DNA of 64,000 nt, from contig JBKDZR010000007.1 in NCBI GenBank assembly GCA_047971485.1, positions 1-64,000 on the forward strand, read 5' to 3'. Positions 54,631 to 62,886 of the stretch are shown here, in pieces. The DNA is from JBKDZR01 sp047971485. Lineage in GTDB: Bacteria > Pseudomonadota > Alphaproteobacteria > Rhodobacterales > Rhodobacteraceae. How positions within the stretch are numbered: position 1 is the first letter of the stretch; the number at the start of each line of letters is the position of its first letter. The notes beneath the pieces are model-generated. The model did not search any database. It was not told the origin of the DNA and was given only the letters and a program-made list of their open reading frames with translations. Position numbers and translations under genes: made by a program.

Positions 54631-55020
54631 TCAGCTTCCCTGCGCCATGAACGAGACATGGGCCGCCACCACCTTCCAGCCGGCCGCAGTGCGCAACCAG
54701 GTTTGGCTCTGACGCCCGATCCGGTCTGATCCTTCGCGCTGGAATTCCAGATTGCAGGTGCCCATCTGGCCGCCATAGGTCGTGATTTCGCGGCGCAGAA
54801 CCCGCCGCTGGGGCGATCCGCCAGACCGCGTCTTGCGAAAGGCGCGGATCTCGTCGATGCCATACAGGTTCTCGCCGACACCGTAGCGGATGGTCTGGTC
54901 GCGGGCCCAGAACAGGGCGTCCATCGCTTCCAGATCGTTGCGCATCAGCGCGTCCTCATAGGCATCGCAGGCGGCGGTCAGTGTGGCCAGTTGCGCGGGA
55001 AGGTTGATCTCAAGGCTCAT
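54631..55020 (-). CDS. HpxZ/AtzH-like (DUF3225, NTF2-fold) protein
   Basis: The 129-residue protein has the pattern of the HpxZ/AtzH-like family: 'YEDALMRNDLEAMDALFW', 'RYGVGENLYGIDEIRAFRKTR', 'RREITTYGG' and a C-terminal 'TWLRTAAGWKVVAAHVSFM'. HpxZ belongs to the oxalurate branch of purine breakdown, and AtzH acts beside the AtzE amidase in cyanurate breakdown. Its presence with an amidase and an isochorismatase-type hydrolase is the best clue that the island handles a ureide or amide. Its ATG overlaps the upstream stop by four bases. Confidence 0.85.
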   Translation of the reverse strand: MSLEINLPAQLATLTAACDAYEDALMRNDLEAMDALFWARDQTIRYGVGENLYGIDEIRAFRKTRSGGSPQRRVLRREITTYGGQMGTCNLEFQREGSDRIGRQSQTWLRTAAGWKVVAAHVSFMAQGS

Positions 55021-55811
55021 GGCTGGACCTCCAGCGCGGTTTTCAGATCCGCCCCGCGACAGACAAACCCATAGCATTGGCGCACATTGTACAGCGTGGC
55101 CTGGGTGCAGTAGTCGGGTGACGAGGTCCCCGCGCAATCGTCCAGCAGGATCGCGTCAAAGCCCCGGGCCACCGCGTCGGTCAGGGTGTTCAGAACGCAT
55201 TGATCCAGATTGACCCCGGCAAACAGCACGGTGGACACATCGAGATTGCGCAGGATGCTTTCCAGCCCGGTATCCTGAAAGCCGGTCATCCGGTATTTCG
55301 AGACCTCGATATCGCCGGGCTCGATGGCCAACTCATCGACAACTGCGGCCGACCAACTGCCCAGTTCCAGAACATGGGCGCCGGTGCCGGGCAGGGGCTT
55401 GCCGATCCCGCTGGACTGTCCGTCGGGGTCGTAGACATGCAGAACTGACGGGGGCAGATTGGCCAGATCGGCCCGGTTGCCCCAGTTCAGCCAGATCACC
55501 GGCATGTCATGGGCGCGCAAAACCGGCAGCAGATCGCGCAGTGGCCCGATCGGGACGCGGCAGGGCGCGATATCGACACCGATCGAGGCCAGCCAACCGT
55601 CCTTGTGACAAAAGTCGTTCTGCATGTCGATCACGATGATCGCTGTGCGGCGCGTATCCAGGGTGATCGCCCGATCGCCATCGGTCAGGGTGACCTCGAC
55701 GGGGGCTTCATGGCCCTGCGTAAGCTGAACCTGGCCGGCATTGACCATCCAGCGCCGGCGGGCAAAGGCCCCCAGCGGCCGCAGGTCGGCAGGTGTGCCC
55801 TGGTCCCTCAT
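55017..55811 (-). CDS. isochorismatase-family cysteine hydrolase
   Basis: The 264-residue protein has the catalytic triad D62 ('VIDMQNDFC'), K172 ('EVSKYRM') and C205 ('GVNLDQCV'). It has an N-terminal extension of about 50 residues. Members of this family hydrolyse ureides and amides such as biuret, peroxyureidoacrylate (RutB) and N-carbamoylsarcosine. 'GSWSAAVVDEL' and the late 'QATLYNVRQCYGFV' recall the RutB/biuret-hydrolase side of the family. It overlaps both neighbours by four bases. Confidence 0.9.
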   Translation of the reverse strand: MRDQGTPADLRPLGAFARRRWMVNAGQVQLTQGHEAPVEVTLTDGDRAITLDTRRTAIIVIDMQNDFCHKDGWLASIGVDIAPCRVPIGPLRDLLPVLRAHDMPVIWLNWGNRADLANLPPSVLHVYDPDGQSSGIGKPLPGTGAHVLELGSWSAAVVDELAIEPGDIEVSKYRMTGFQDTGLESILRNLDVSTVLFAGVNLDQCVLNTLTDAVARGFDAILLDDCAGTSSPDYCTQATLYNVRQCYGFVCRGADLKTALEVQP

Positions 55812-56242
55812 TGGCCGGTCAGCCCGGTCAGAATGGCGATGTCCTCGGCGTCCAGAGCCATCTTTTCGCCCGACCGGATCAGATCCGAGAAATCCTGATC
55901 CGGGACCATGACGGTCAGGGTATACAGCTTGCTCTGCCCCGTGTTCTTCACGATATGTTCTGATCCGGGATCCAGCAGCAGGGCATCGCCTTTGCGGATT
56001 TTCAGGCTCTGGCCGTCGGAAATGGCCTCGCCTTCACCATGCAGGACGTAAAAGAACTCATGGGCGTGGGAATGACTGTTGGGCGGGGTGGCGCCGCCGA
56101 CCGTGAAGATCTCGATCACGAAAATCGCGCTGCTGGACGTGGTCTTGGGGTCGAAGAGGATGGCGAAGTAATTCGTATCCTTCGGTGAGATGCGGAAGAC
56201 CTCGGCGTTCTGGACGCGTTTGAAAGAGAAGGTGGTTTGCAT
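55808..56242 (-). CDS. cupin domain protein
   Basis: The 144-residue protein is a single cupin barrel with the metal motif 'SHSHAHEFFYVLHGEGEA' and the second motif 'DALLLDPGSEHIV'. It could be a small metal-dependent enzyme or a ligand sensor. It is the first gene of the eleven-gene operon; its ATG at 56242 follows AGGAG. An upstream in-frame start at 56380 would cover the promoter and is rejected. Confidence 0.85.
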   Translation of the reverse strand: MQTTFSFKRVQNAEVFRISPKDTNYFAILFDPKTTSSSAIFVIEIFTVGGATPPNSHSHAHEFFYVLHGEGEAISDGQSLKIRKGDALLLDPGSEHIVKNTGQSKLYTLTVMVPDQDFSDLIRSGEKMALDAEDIAILTGLTGQ

Positions 56243-56316
56243 TGGATTCTGCTCCTGGAATCGTGATGCGATGCGCTGCCGTAAGTTTTGCTTAATCGGC
56301 GTGGATCTGCAAAAAT

Positions 56317-56345
56317 AGTATAATAAATGGCATAATGAGTTCCAA
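56317..56345 (-). promoter_or_regulatory. promoter of the eleven-gene catabolic operon
   Basis: On the minus strand TTGGAA (56340-56345), a 17-base spacer and TATACT (56317-56322) form a good sigma-70-type promoter in an AT-rich patch. It places transcription start about 65 bases before the cupin ATG. It lies next to the divergent LysR start at 56364, so that regulator could act here. Confidence 0.65.
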
Positions 56346-56363
56346 AAAAGGCAACAGGTAACC

Positions 56364-57257
56364 ATGCACTCCCGTATCATCCGTTATCTGAGCGAGGTCG
56401 TCCGCTCGGGATCTATCCGCGCGGCATCGGAAAAACTTCATGTCGCGCCCTCGGCGATCAGCCGGCAGATCAAGACCTTGGAACAGGAACTGGGAACCCC
56501 GATTTTCAACAGGGGATCCAGAGAGTTAAGCCTGACCTCTGCCGGTGAGCTGTTGATGGTGCATGTGCGCGACACGCTGCGCGAAGAGGCCCGGACCCTG
56601 GCCAAGATTGAAGATCTGAAGGGGCTGCGGCGGGGCACCCTGTCTCTGGCGATCATGAGTGGTTTGGCCGGAAATATCATTCCGCGCAGTCTGATCGCCT
56701 TTCGAAAGGCGAATCCCCGGGTCGAGTTGCGCGTTCAACTTTTGCCTACAGATGAAGCTATCCTTAGTTCTGTTGCCTCCGGTTTGGCCGATTTTGGAAT
56801 TGGATTCGATTTTTCAGAACGGTTTGGCCTACGTGTGGTCAGTACCTCTTTCACCCAATTGGGCGCGGTGATCAGCGCGGCGCATCCGTTGGCGCATCGC
56901 TCAGGGTTGCGTCTGACGGACTGTCTGGACTATCCGCTGATCCTGGCCGATGAGACGATGGTGATCCGGCCCTATCTGGACCGGGCGATTGCACCGCTGA
57001 AAGGCAGCCCGCAAATCCTTGTGGAAACCAATTCGATCGAATTGATGCGCACCATGGCAATCGGGACGGATGGAATTGCCTTTCTGACCAGATATGACAT
57101 TGAAAAACAATTGAATAATGGAAGGCTGGTGCATATTCCTGTTCAGGAGCTTGCGGGAAATACCCAGCGTCTGATGGTTGTGGGATCCGAGCGCTACTCG
57201 AACCCGCTGGCCAGTGTTTATTTCGAAACCCTCAAGGCGATGATGGTCGAGATCTGA
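56364..57257 (+). CDS. LysR family regulator of the catabolic island
   Basis: The 297-residue protein has the LysR helix-turn-helix ('SIRAASEKLHVAPSAISRQI') and a substrate-binding domain from about residue 90. It is divergent from the operon promoter at 56317-56345 and precedes the second arm of the island, so it probably controls both. Part of the gene (about 56730-57130) is less GC-rich than its surroundings. Confidence 0.9.
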   Translation: MHSRIIRYLSEVVRSGSIRAASEKLHVAPSAISRQIKTLEQELGTPIFNRGSRELSLTSAGELLMVHVRDTLREEARTLAKIEDLKGLRRGTLSLAIMSGLAGNIIPRSLIAFRKANPRVELRVQLLPTDEAILSSVASGLADFGIGFDFSERFGLRVVSTSFTQLGAVISAAHPLAHRSGLRLTDCLDYPLILADETMVIRPYLDRAIAPLKGSPQILVETNSIELMRTMAIGTDGIAFLTRYDIEKQLNNGRLVHIPVQELAGNTQRLMVVGSERYSNPLASVYFETLKAMMVEI

Positions 57258-57486
57258 GGCGCCCTGCGCCTGGACCATGGAGCTGCGGGTCCCGGTCCAG
57301 AGATGGCGGTGTTCCGCAGTGCCTGTCGGTTCGGGCGTTCTGTCTTCTGTTTCAAAAAAAACAACACATCAATCTAAAAACGATGCTTTTTGGACGGGAG
57401 GAGGAATGATTAGCTTTGCCTGAACGATAGGGATCTGTCCGCGATTTCCGGATGCGGGGCGCGGGACGGATCGGTTGGGACAGCAC
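57258..57486. other. gap between LysR gene and dioxygenase gene
   Basis: A CTGGACC/GGTCCAG stem (about 57270-57300) shortly after the LysR stop may be a terminator. An AT-rich stretch (57350-57390) follows and could hold a promoter for the dioxygenase arm. A long-range dyad GATCTGTCC/GGACGGATC lies before the dioxygenase start. No gene is seen. Confidence 0.4.
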
Positions 57487-58443
57487 ATGATCATCTACAC
57501 CCCTCCTGAAACGATCACTGACATTCCCGTTATTGACCTGTCCGGCCTGTCCGCGCAGTCCCCCGAGACCCGGCGACACGTGGGCTGGGACATGCACAAG
57601 GCCTGCCGCGAGACGGGATTTTTCTATGTGTCCGGGCACGGAGTTTCCCAGGCGCTGATTGACGCGCAACTGGCCTGGACCGAGCGTTTTTTCGACCTGC
57701 CCGAGGATCGCAAGGCGGCCGTTGCCTATGAACGGGGCAAGGCGGCCTATGGATTCGAACCGATGCTGGCCCAGCAACTGGATGAAGGATCAGCACCCGA
57801 TTTGAAGGAAAGCTACATGTTCGGCCTGCCCCTGGGCGGCCGTGCCACGGCCGATTTCGGGGCGAACAAATGGCCCGAGGGGTTTGACGGGTTCGAGGCC
57901 CATCAGCGCGCCTATCACGCGGCCATCGGTGATCTGGGCCTGCGGATCATGCGCGGCATCGCCCTGTCGCTGGATCTTGATGAGCACTGGTTCGATGCGT
58001 TTTTCGAGAACACCGTGTTTTCGGTGCGATTGCTGCATTATCCGCCCCAGTCGGTGATTGCGGCGGGCAACCAGATGGGTGCGGGGGCGCATACCGACTG
58101 GGGGGGTATCACGATTCTGTTGCAGGACGACAAGGGCGGGCTGGAGGTGCAGACCGCCGCCGGCACATGGATCCGCGCCACGCCGCAAGCGGGCTGCTTT
58201 GTGGTCAATCTGGGCGATCTTCTGCGGCGCTGGAGCAATGATGTCTACAAATCCACCCTGCACCGGGTGCTGAACAACGTATCGGGGCAGGATCGTTACT
58301 CGGTCCCGGCCTTCTTCGGGCCGCGTGACGATGCGGTGATCGAGTGCATCGCGTCATGCTGCCAGGACCGTCCCCGGCTTTATCCGCCGATCACCGCCAG
58401 GGCGCATACGCAGGACATGATCCGCCGGACCTATGGCGGCTGA
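57487..58443 (+). CDS. 2-oxoglutarate/Fe(II)-dependent dioxygenase (isopenicillin N synthase-like)
   Basis: The 318-residue protein has the DIOX_N start 'IPVIDLSGLSAQSPETRR', then 'RETGFFYVSGHGV'. The iron facial triad is H202-x-D204 ('GAHTDWGG') with H259 ('STLHRV'), and R270 ('RYSVPAF') should bind 2-oxoglutarate. Such enzymes hydroxylate, desaturate or demethylate small molecules. The ATG at 57487 is preceded by only a weak ribosome-binding site. It heads the second arm of the island and probably performs an early oxidation. Confidence 0.92.
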   Translation: MIIYTPPETITDIPVIDLSGLSAQSPETRRHVGWDMHKACRETGFFYVSGHGVSQALIDAQLAWTERFFDLPEDRKAAVAYERGKAAYGFEPMLAQQLDEGSAPDLKESYMFGLPLGGRATADFGANKWPEGFDGFEAHQRAYHAAIGDLGLRIMRGIALSLDLDEHWFDAFFENTVFSVRLLHYPPQSVIAAGNQMGAGAHTDWGGITILLQDDKGGLEVQTAAGTWIRATPQAGCFVVNLGDLLRRWSNDVYKSTLHRVLNNVSGQDRYSVPAFFGPRDDAVIECIASCCQDRPRLYPPITARAHTQDMIRRTYGG

Positions 58444-58551
58444 TGGATCGGCCGGGCGTCACGGCGCGTTTCTCCCCCCGCCTTGGTGCGGACAATTGCA
58501 ATCGGGCCCGACGCCAGGCGTCACAGGGGGCCCATCGACAAGGAAGATCAC

Positions 58552-59547
58552 ATGGTTCTGAAGAGCGACCTGAGGGTAACGCTGCTGTCCGGCGCCGCGG
58601 CAATGATGCTGGGCAGCGCACCGGTTCTGGCCGAGGATGAAAAGATCACCATGATCATGGGCTGGCGGGCCCAGGCCGAACAGGGTGGATTCTGGAACGC
58701 GTCGCTGAAGGGCTATTACGCCGAATGCGGGGTCGAGATGGATATGCGTCAGGGCGGGGCCGGGATTGATGTCACCCGCCTGCTGACCTCGAACGCTGTG
58801 GATGCGGCGATCACGTCGCAGAATGACGGGGTGATGCGGATGCGCGAAGCGGGTTTTCCGGCAGTCGCGGTCTTCACTTCGTTCCAGCACACCCCGACCA
58901 CAATCGATGTGCATGAGGAAAGCGGCATTGACAGTTTCGAGGAACTTGTCGGGCATCCGATCTTCCTGTCTTCGGGAAATCGCAATACCTTCTGGCCCTA
59001 TCTTCAGATGAAATACGGATATGCCGATAATCAGCTGCGCAGTTTCTCGGGGCAGTTCGCGGCCTTCCTGGCCAATCCCGAAAGTGCGACGCAGGATTTC
59101 GTGACCAACGGGCCGTACGTCATGCAGCAGGAAGCGCCGGATGTGAAGGTCAGGCACATGTTCCTGCGCGATACCGGCTATATGCCCTATTCGGGGCTGC
59201 TGACCGTGTCGGAGCAGATGATCGAGGACAAGCCCGAGGTCGTCCAGTGCCTGGTGGATGCCTCGCGGCGCGGCTGGGTCGATTATCTGGCCGATCCGTC
59301 CGATGCCTTCGCCTATATAGCTGAAATCGCGCCGGAAAACTCGATGGGGTTGCTGGATTATGCCTTTACCACGATGAAGGAGTTCGGCTTCCTCGAAAAT
59401 GAGGATACGGCCAGCTACGGCTATGGCGCGATGACCAATGCGCGCTGGAAAATCCATTATGAACAGCTGGTTGCGACCGGAACCTTCCCCGAGGGCTTCG
59501 ACTATACCGCCGCCTACACCTTGGACTACCAGAATGGCAGCGACTGA
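58552..59547 (+). CDS. ABC transporter substrate-binding protein (NitT/TauT family)
   Basis: The 331-residue protein has a Sec signal ending near 'APVLAEDEK' and the NMT1/THI5-like fold: 'GWRAQAEQGGFWNASLKGYY', 'QGGAGIDVTRLL' and 'AVFTSFQHTPTTIDVHEESG'. Family members bind nitrogen-, sulfur- or pyrimidine-containing small molecules. The start follows AGGAAG. No ATPase or permease gene adjoins it, so it most likely serves the permease and ATPase at 46125-47791. Confidence 0.9.
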   Translation: MVLKSDLRVTLLSGAAAMMLGSAPVLAEDEKITMIMGWRAQAEQGGFWNASLKGYYAECGVEMDMRQGGAGIDVTRLLTSNAVDAAITSQNDGVMRMREAGFPAVAVFTSFQHTPTTIDVHEESGIDSFEELVGHPIFLSSGNRNTFWPYLQMKYGYADNQLRSFSGQFAAFLANPESATQDFVTNGPYVMQQEAPDVKVRHMFLRDTGYMPYSGLLTVSEQMIEDKPEVVQCLVDASRRGWVDYLADPSDAFAYIAEIAPENSMGLLDYAFTTMKEFGFLENEDTASYGYGAMTNARWKIHYEQLVATGTFPEGFDYTAAYTLDYQNGSD

Positions 59548-59627
59548 TCCGCGATCGTGATCACACCTCCGGCGCCGGGGATCCGGTGCCGGGACAGCCT
59601 GGACGGACTGGTCGGAGGACAGGGGCG

Positions 59628-61028
59628 ATGGATATCGCGGGTTTCAAGGCGGCCCTTGGCCCCATCGAGGTGGATGACAGCCCCGAGATGATCCGCCGCA
59701 AGAGCATGGACATGTCGGGCAAGTTCAGCCCGCTGATGAAAGAGGCGATGAAAGGGCGGCAGGCGGATCTGATCGTGACGGCCCGGTGCCGTGCGGATCT
59801 GCTGCGTATCGCGTCGGCGGCGGCGGTGCACAAGGTGCCCCTGGTCCTGCGCGGGGCCGGTACGGCCAATCTGGGCCAGGGGATCCCGCTGAATGGTGGC
59901 GCGATTGTGGACACGCGCGGCGTGAACCGGGTGATTGATCTTGCGCCTGGGCAGGTCACGGTGGAACCGGGGGCGCGGATCTCGGCCATTGATGATGCGG
60001 CCCGCAAGATCGGGTGGGAGCTGCGCATGCATCCGTCGACCAAGCGAATGGCGACGATCGGCGGCTATATCGGCGGCGGGCATGCTGGCGTGGGCAGCTG
60101 TGCCTGGGGGATCCTGCGTGATACGGGCAATATCCGCTCGATCACGGTGGCCAGCGTCGAAGAACAGCCCCGCATCGTGAAACTGGAGGGATCGGACGTC
60201 AATCTTGTCCATCATGCCTATGGAACCAATGGCATCATCCTGGAATTGGGCCTGCCGCTGACCCATGCCTGGCGGTGGCGGGAAACGGTGGCGGCGTTTC
60301 CATCCCTGGTCCAGGCAACACGGTTTGCCTATGAATTGTACACCTCGGATGGCATTCTGCGGAAACTGATCTCGACCTTCGATGCGCCGTTGCCCCGGAT
60401 GATCCGTCCGCTGGCGCCCTATTTGCGGGATGGCGAGGCAATGGTCCTGACGATGACCGCCATGGACTTCGATCGGGAACGGTCCGAGCTTGTGGCCCGT
60501 CACCAGGGTCGCATTGCGGTCGAGGCCGAGGAGGGCCGGGGCCCTTATGGCTTTCCGATCTATGAATTCTCCTGGGGGCATGCGCGCCATCACATCAACC
60601 ATACCGATCCCGACCTGATCAATCTGATCGGCCTGTTCCCGTCCTCCGATCCCGTGGCAGCCATCCTGCGCTTGGCCGAGCGCACCCGGGCCATCGGCCC
60701 CCTTCAGTTCGAGGCCAAGCGTTTTGACGGGCAACTGGCGTTTCAGGGCTCGCCCTTCTTTCGCTATGAAAGCGAGACGCAACTGGCCGAAATCCTGTCC
60801 TTGCTGCGTCAGGAAGGGCTGCAAACGGCTAATAATCAGACCTGGGATCTGAAACAGGGCGGGATGAAGCCGATCACTGACCGGGATTTGGCGTTCAAGC
60901 GCGACATGGATCCCCAGGATCTGCTCAATCCCGGCAAGTTTCCCTTTCCCGGGGATGTGGGGGCGATCGATAGCGGGGCTGCCCTGCCGTCAAGCGGCTG
61001 GGCCTATCGCGGGCAAGAGAGCGTCTGA
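59628..61028 (+). CDS. FAD-binding oxidase, paralogue 4 of 4
   Basis: The 466-residue protein is homologous to the three oxidases of the minus-strand operon: 'RGAGTANLGQGIPLNGGAIV', 'GGYIGGGHAGVGSCAWGILR' and 'FKRDMDPQDLLNPGKF'. It is more diverged in the FAD loop (GQGIP instead of GQSVP). The ATG at 59628 follows GGAGGA. It ends the plus-strand arm, 80 bases after the binding-protein gene, and converges on glmS. Confidence 0.88.
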   Translation: MDIAGFKAALGPIEVDDSPEMIRRKSMDMSGKFSPLMKEAMKGRQADLIVTARCRADLLRIASAAAVHKVPLVLRGAGTANLGQGIPLNGGAIVDTRGVNRVIDLAPGQVTVEPGARISAIDDAARKIGWELRMHPSTKRMATIGGYIGGGHAGVGSCAWGILRDTGNIRSITVASVEEQPRIVKLEGSDVNLVHHAYGTNGIILELGLPLTHAWRWRETVAAFPSLVQATRFAYELYTSDGILRKLISTFDAPLPRMIRPLAPYLRDGEAMVLTMTAMDFDRERSELVARHQGRIAVEAEEGRGPYGFPIYEFSWGHARHHINHTDPDLINLIGLFPSSDPVAAILRLAERTRAIGPLQFEAKRFDGQLAFQGSPFFRYESETQLAEILSLLRQEGLQTANNQTWDLKQGGMKPITDRDLAFKRDMDPQDLLNPGKFPFPGDVGAIDSGAALPSSGWAYRGQESV

Positions 61029-61060
61029 GCCCGCGCGGGGATACCGGCCGCCCTGATCCG

Positions 61061-62884
61061 CTATTCAACAGTGACAGATTTCGCCAGGTTGCGTGGCTGG
61101 TCTACATCCGTGCCCTTGGCGACGGCGGTGTGATAGGCCAGCAGTTGCGCCGGAATGGCATAAAGGATCGGCGCGATCAGCGGGGCCACCGTCGGCAGGC
61201 GCAGCACATGCGGGATGCCGTCCCCGGCGCGGATCGCCCCTTCGGCATCGGTCAGCAGGATCACGCGGCCTTCACGGGCCATTACCTCTTGCATGTTGGA
61301 CACGGTCTTGTCGAAAAGTGGGTCGCTGGGGGCCATGACAATGACCGGAACCTGCCTGTCGACCAGCGCGATCGGTCCGTGCTTTAATTCGCCGCTAGCA
61401 TAGCCTTCGGCGTGTATATAGCTGATTTCTTTTAGTTTAAGGGCGCCCTCCAGGGCCAGGGGAAACATCGCCCCACGTCCCAGGAACAACACATCCTGCG
61501 CTTTCGACAGATCCCGTGCCACGGTCGCGATCTCCGGGCCCAGGGCCAGGGCGGCATTCAGAAATCCCGGCAGCGCTTGCAAGTCGCCGAGATACCGGGC
61601 CTCGTCGGTTGCCGAGATCCGCCCGCACTGGCGACCACCGTAAAGCGCCAGCAGCACCAGGGCCGTCAGTTGGCAGGTGAAGGCCTTGGTCGAGGCCACG
61701 CCGATTTCCGGCCCGGCCAGGATCGGCAACGCCATGGCTGCTTCGCGCGCAATCGAACTTTCGGGCACATTGGTCAGGGCCAGGGTCGGCACCCCGGCGG
61801 CGGTGCAATAGCGCAGCGCGGCCAGGGTGTCGGCGGTTTCCCCCGATTGGCTGACGAACAGGGCCAGGGTTCCCGCCGGCAAGGGTGGTTCGCGATAGCG
61901 GAACTCGGACGCGATATCCACATCCACGGGAATGCCGGCCAGATGTTCGAACCAGTATTTCGCCGTCATGCAGGCGTAATAGGCCGTGCCGCAGGCGACC
62001 ATGGACAGGCGCGTGACAGCGCTGAAATCCAGCCCCGTCAGAGGGGGTGCCACCCGCTGACCGTCGGATGACAGATAGCGGGCCAGGGTTTCGCCGACAA
62101 CCGTGGGCTGCTCGGCGATTTCCTTGGCCATGAAGTGTTTGTGCCCGCCTTTGTCGGCACGCAGGCTGTCGGTGGTGATGTCCTGAACGGGGCGGGTTAC
62201 GGGCCTGCCGTCGGCCCCGGTGATCTGGATGCCGGCGCGCTGGATCACCGCCATGTCGCCTTCTTCAAGATAGCTGACACGGTGGGCCAGACCGCCAAGC
62301 GCGATCGCGTCCGAGCCGACGAACATCTCGCCGTCGCCATAGCCGATGGCCAGGGGCGATCCGCGCCGGGCGGCGATCATCAGGTCGGATTCCCCCTCGA
62401 ACAGGAACAAAAGGGCAAAGGCGCCTTCGATCTGGTCCAGGGTGAGGCGAACCGCCTCGGCAGGGGGCAGGCCCTGGGCCAGGGCCCTGGCTGCCAGGTG
62501 GGCCACCACCTCGGTATCGGTTTGCGTTGTGCAGGCCATGCCGTCCTCGGCCAGTTCCGCGCGCAGCGTGCGAAAGTTCTCGATGATACCGTTATGGACC
62601 ACGGCCACAGGGCCCGAGCGGTGGGGATGGGCGTTGTTGGCCGTGGGGGCCCCATGGGTGGCCCAGCGGGTATGGCCGATGCCGGTTTTGCCGGTCAACG
62701 GATCATGAACCAGAAGATCCGACAGGTTGACCAGCTTGCCGACCGCGCGACGCCGGTCCAGCCGGCCCTCGTCGATCGTGGCGATGCCGGCGCTGTCATA
62801 GCCGCGATATTCCAGCCGCTTCAACGCTTCGACCAGCAGGGGGGCAGCCTCGTGCGTGCTGAGAACGCCGACGATTCCACACAT
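61061..62884 (-). CDS. glmS: glutamine-fructose-6-phosphate aminotransferase (isomerizing)
   Basis: The 607-residue protein starts 'MCGIVGVLSTHEAAPLLVEA', where C2 is the glutaminase nucleophile. The glutaminase half contains 'HTRWATHGAPTANNAHPH'. The two SIS domains that bind fructose 6-phosphate carry 'SQSGETADTLAALRY' and 'GRGAMFPLALEGALKLKEISYIHAE' (about 470-495). The C-terminus 'PRNLAKSVTVE' is the family ending. It makes glucosamine 6-phosphate for UDP-GlcNAc, which is also a possible donor for the GT41 enzyme in this window. It follows glmU by two bases. Confidence 0.97.
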   Translation of the reverse strand: MCGIVGVLSTHEAAPLLVEALKRLEYRGYDSAGIATIDEGRLDRRRAVGKLVNLSDLLVHDPLTGKTGIGHTRWATHGAPTANNAHPHRSGPVAVVHNGIIENFRTLRAELAEDGMACTTQTDTEVVAHLAARALAQGLPPAEAVRLTLDQIEGAFALLFLFEGESDLMIAARRGSPLAIGYGDGEMFVGSDAIALGGLAHRVSYLEEGDMAVIQRAGIQITGADGRPVTRPVQDITTDSLRADKGGHKHFMAKEIAEQPTVVGETLARYLSSDGQRVAPPLTGLDFSAVTRLSMVACGTAYYACMTAKYWFEHLAGIPVDVDIASEFRYREPPLPAGTLALFVSQSGETADTLAALRYCTAAGVPTLALTNVPESSIAREAAMALPILAGPEIGVASTKAFTCQLTALVLLALYGGRQCGRISATDEARYLGDLQALPGFLNAALALGPEIATVARDLSKAQDVLFLGRGAMFPLALEGALKLKEISYIHAEGYASGELKHGPIALVDRQVPVIVMAPSDPLFDKTVSNMQEVMAREGRVILLTDAEGAIRAGDGIPHVLRLPTVAPLIAPILYAIPAQLLAYHTAVAKGTDVDQPRNLAKSVTVE

Positions 62885-62886
62885 GA

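Noticed and set aside
61029..62884. glmS riboswitch or ribozyme
   Set aside because: glmS follows glmU by two bases, so there is no 5' leader to hold such an element.
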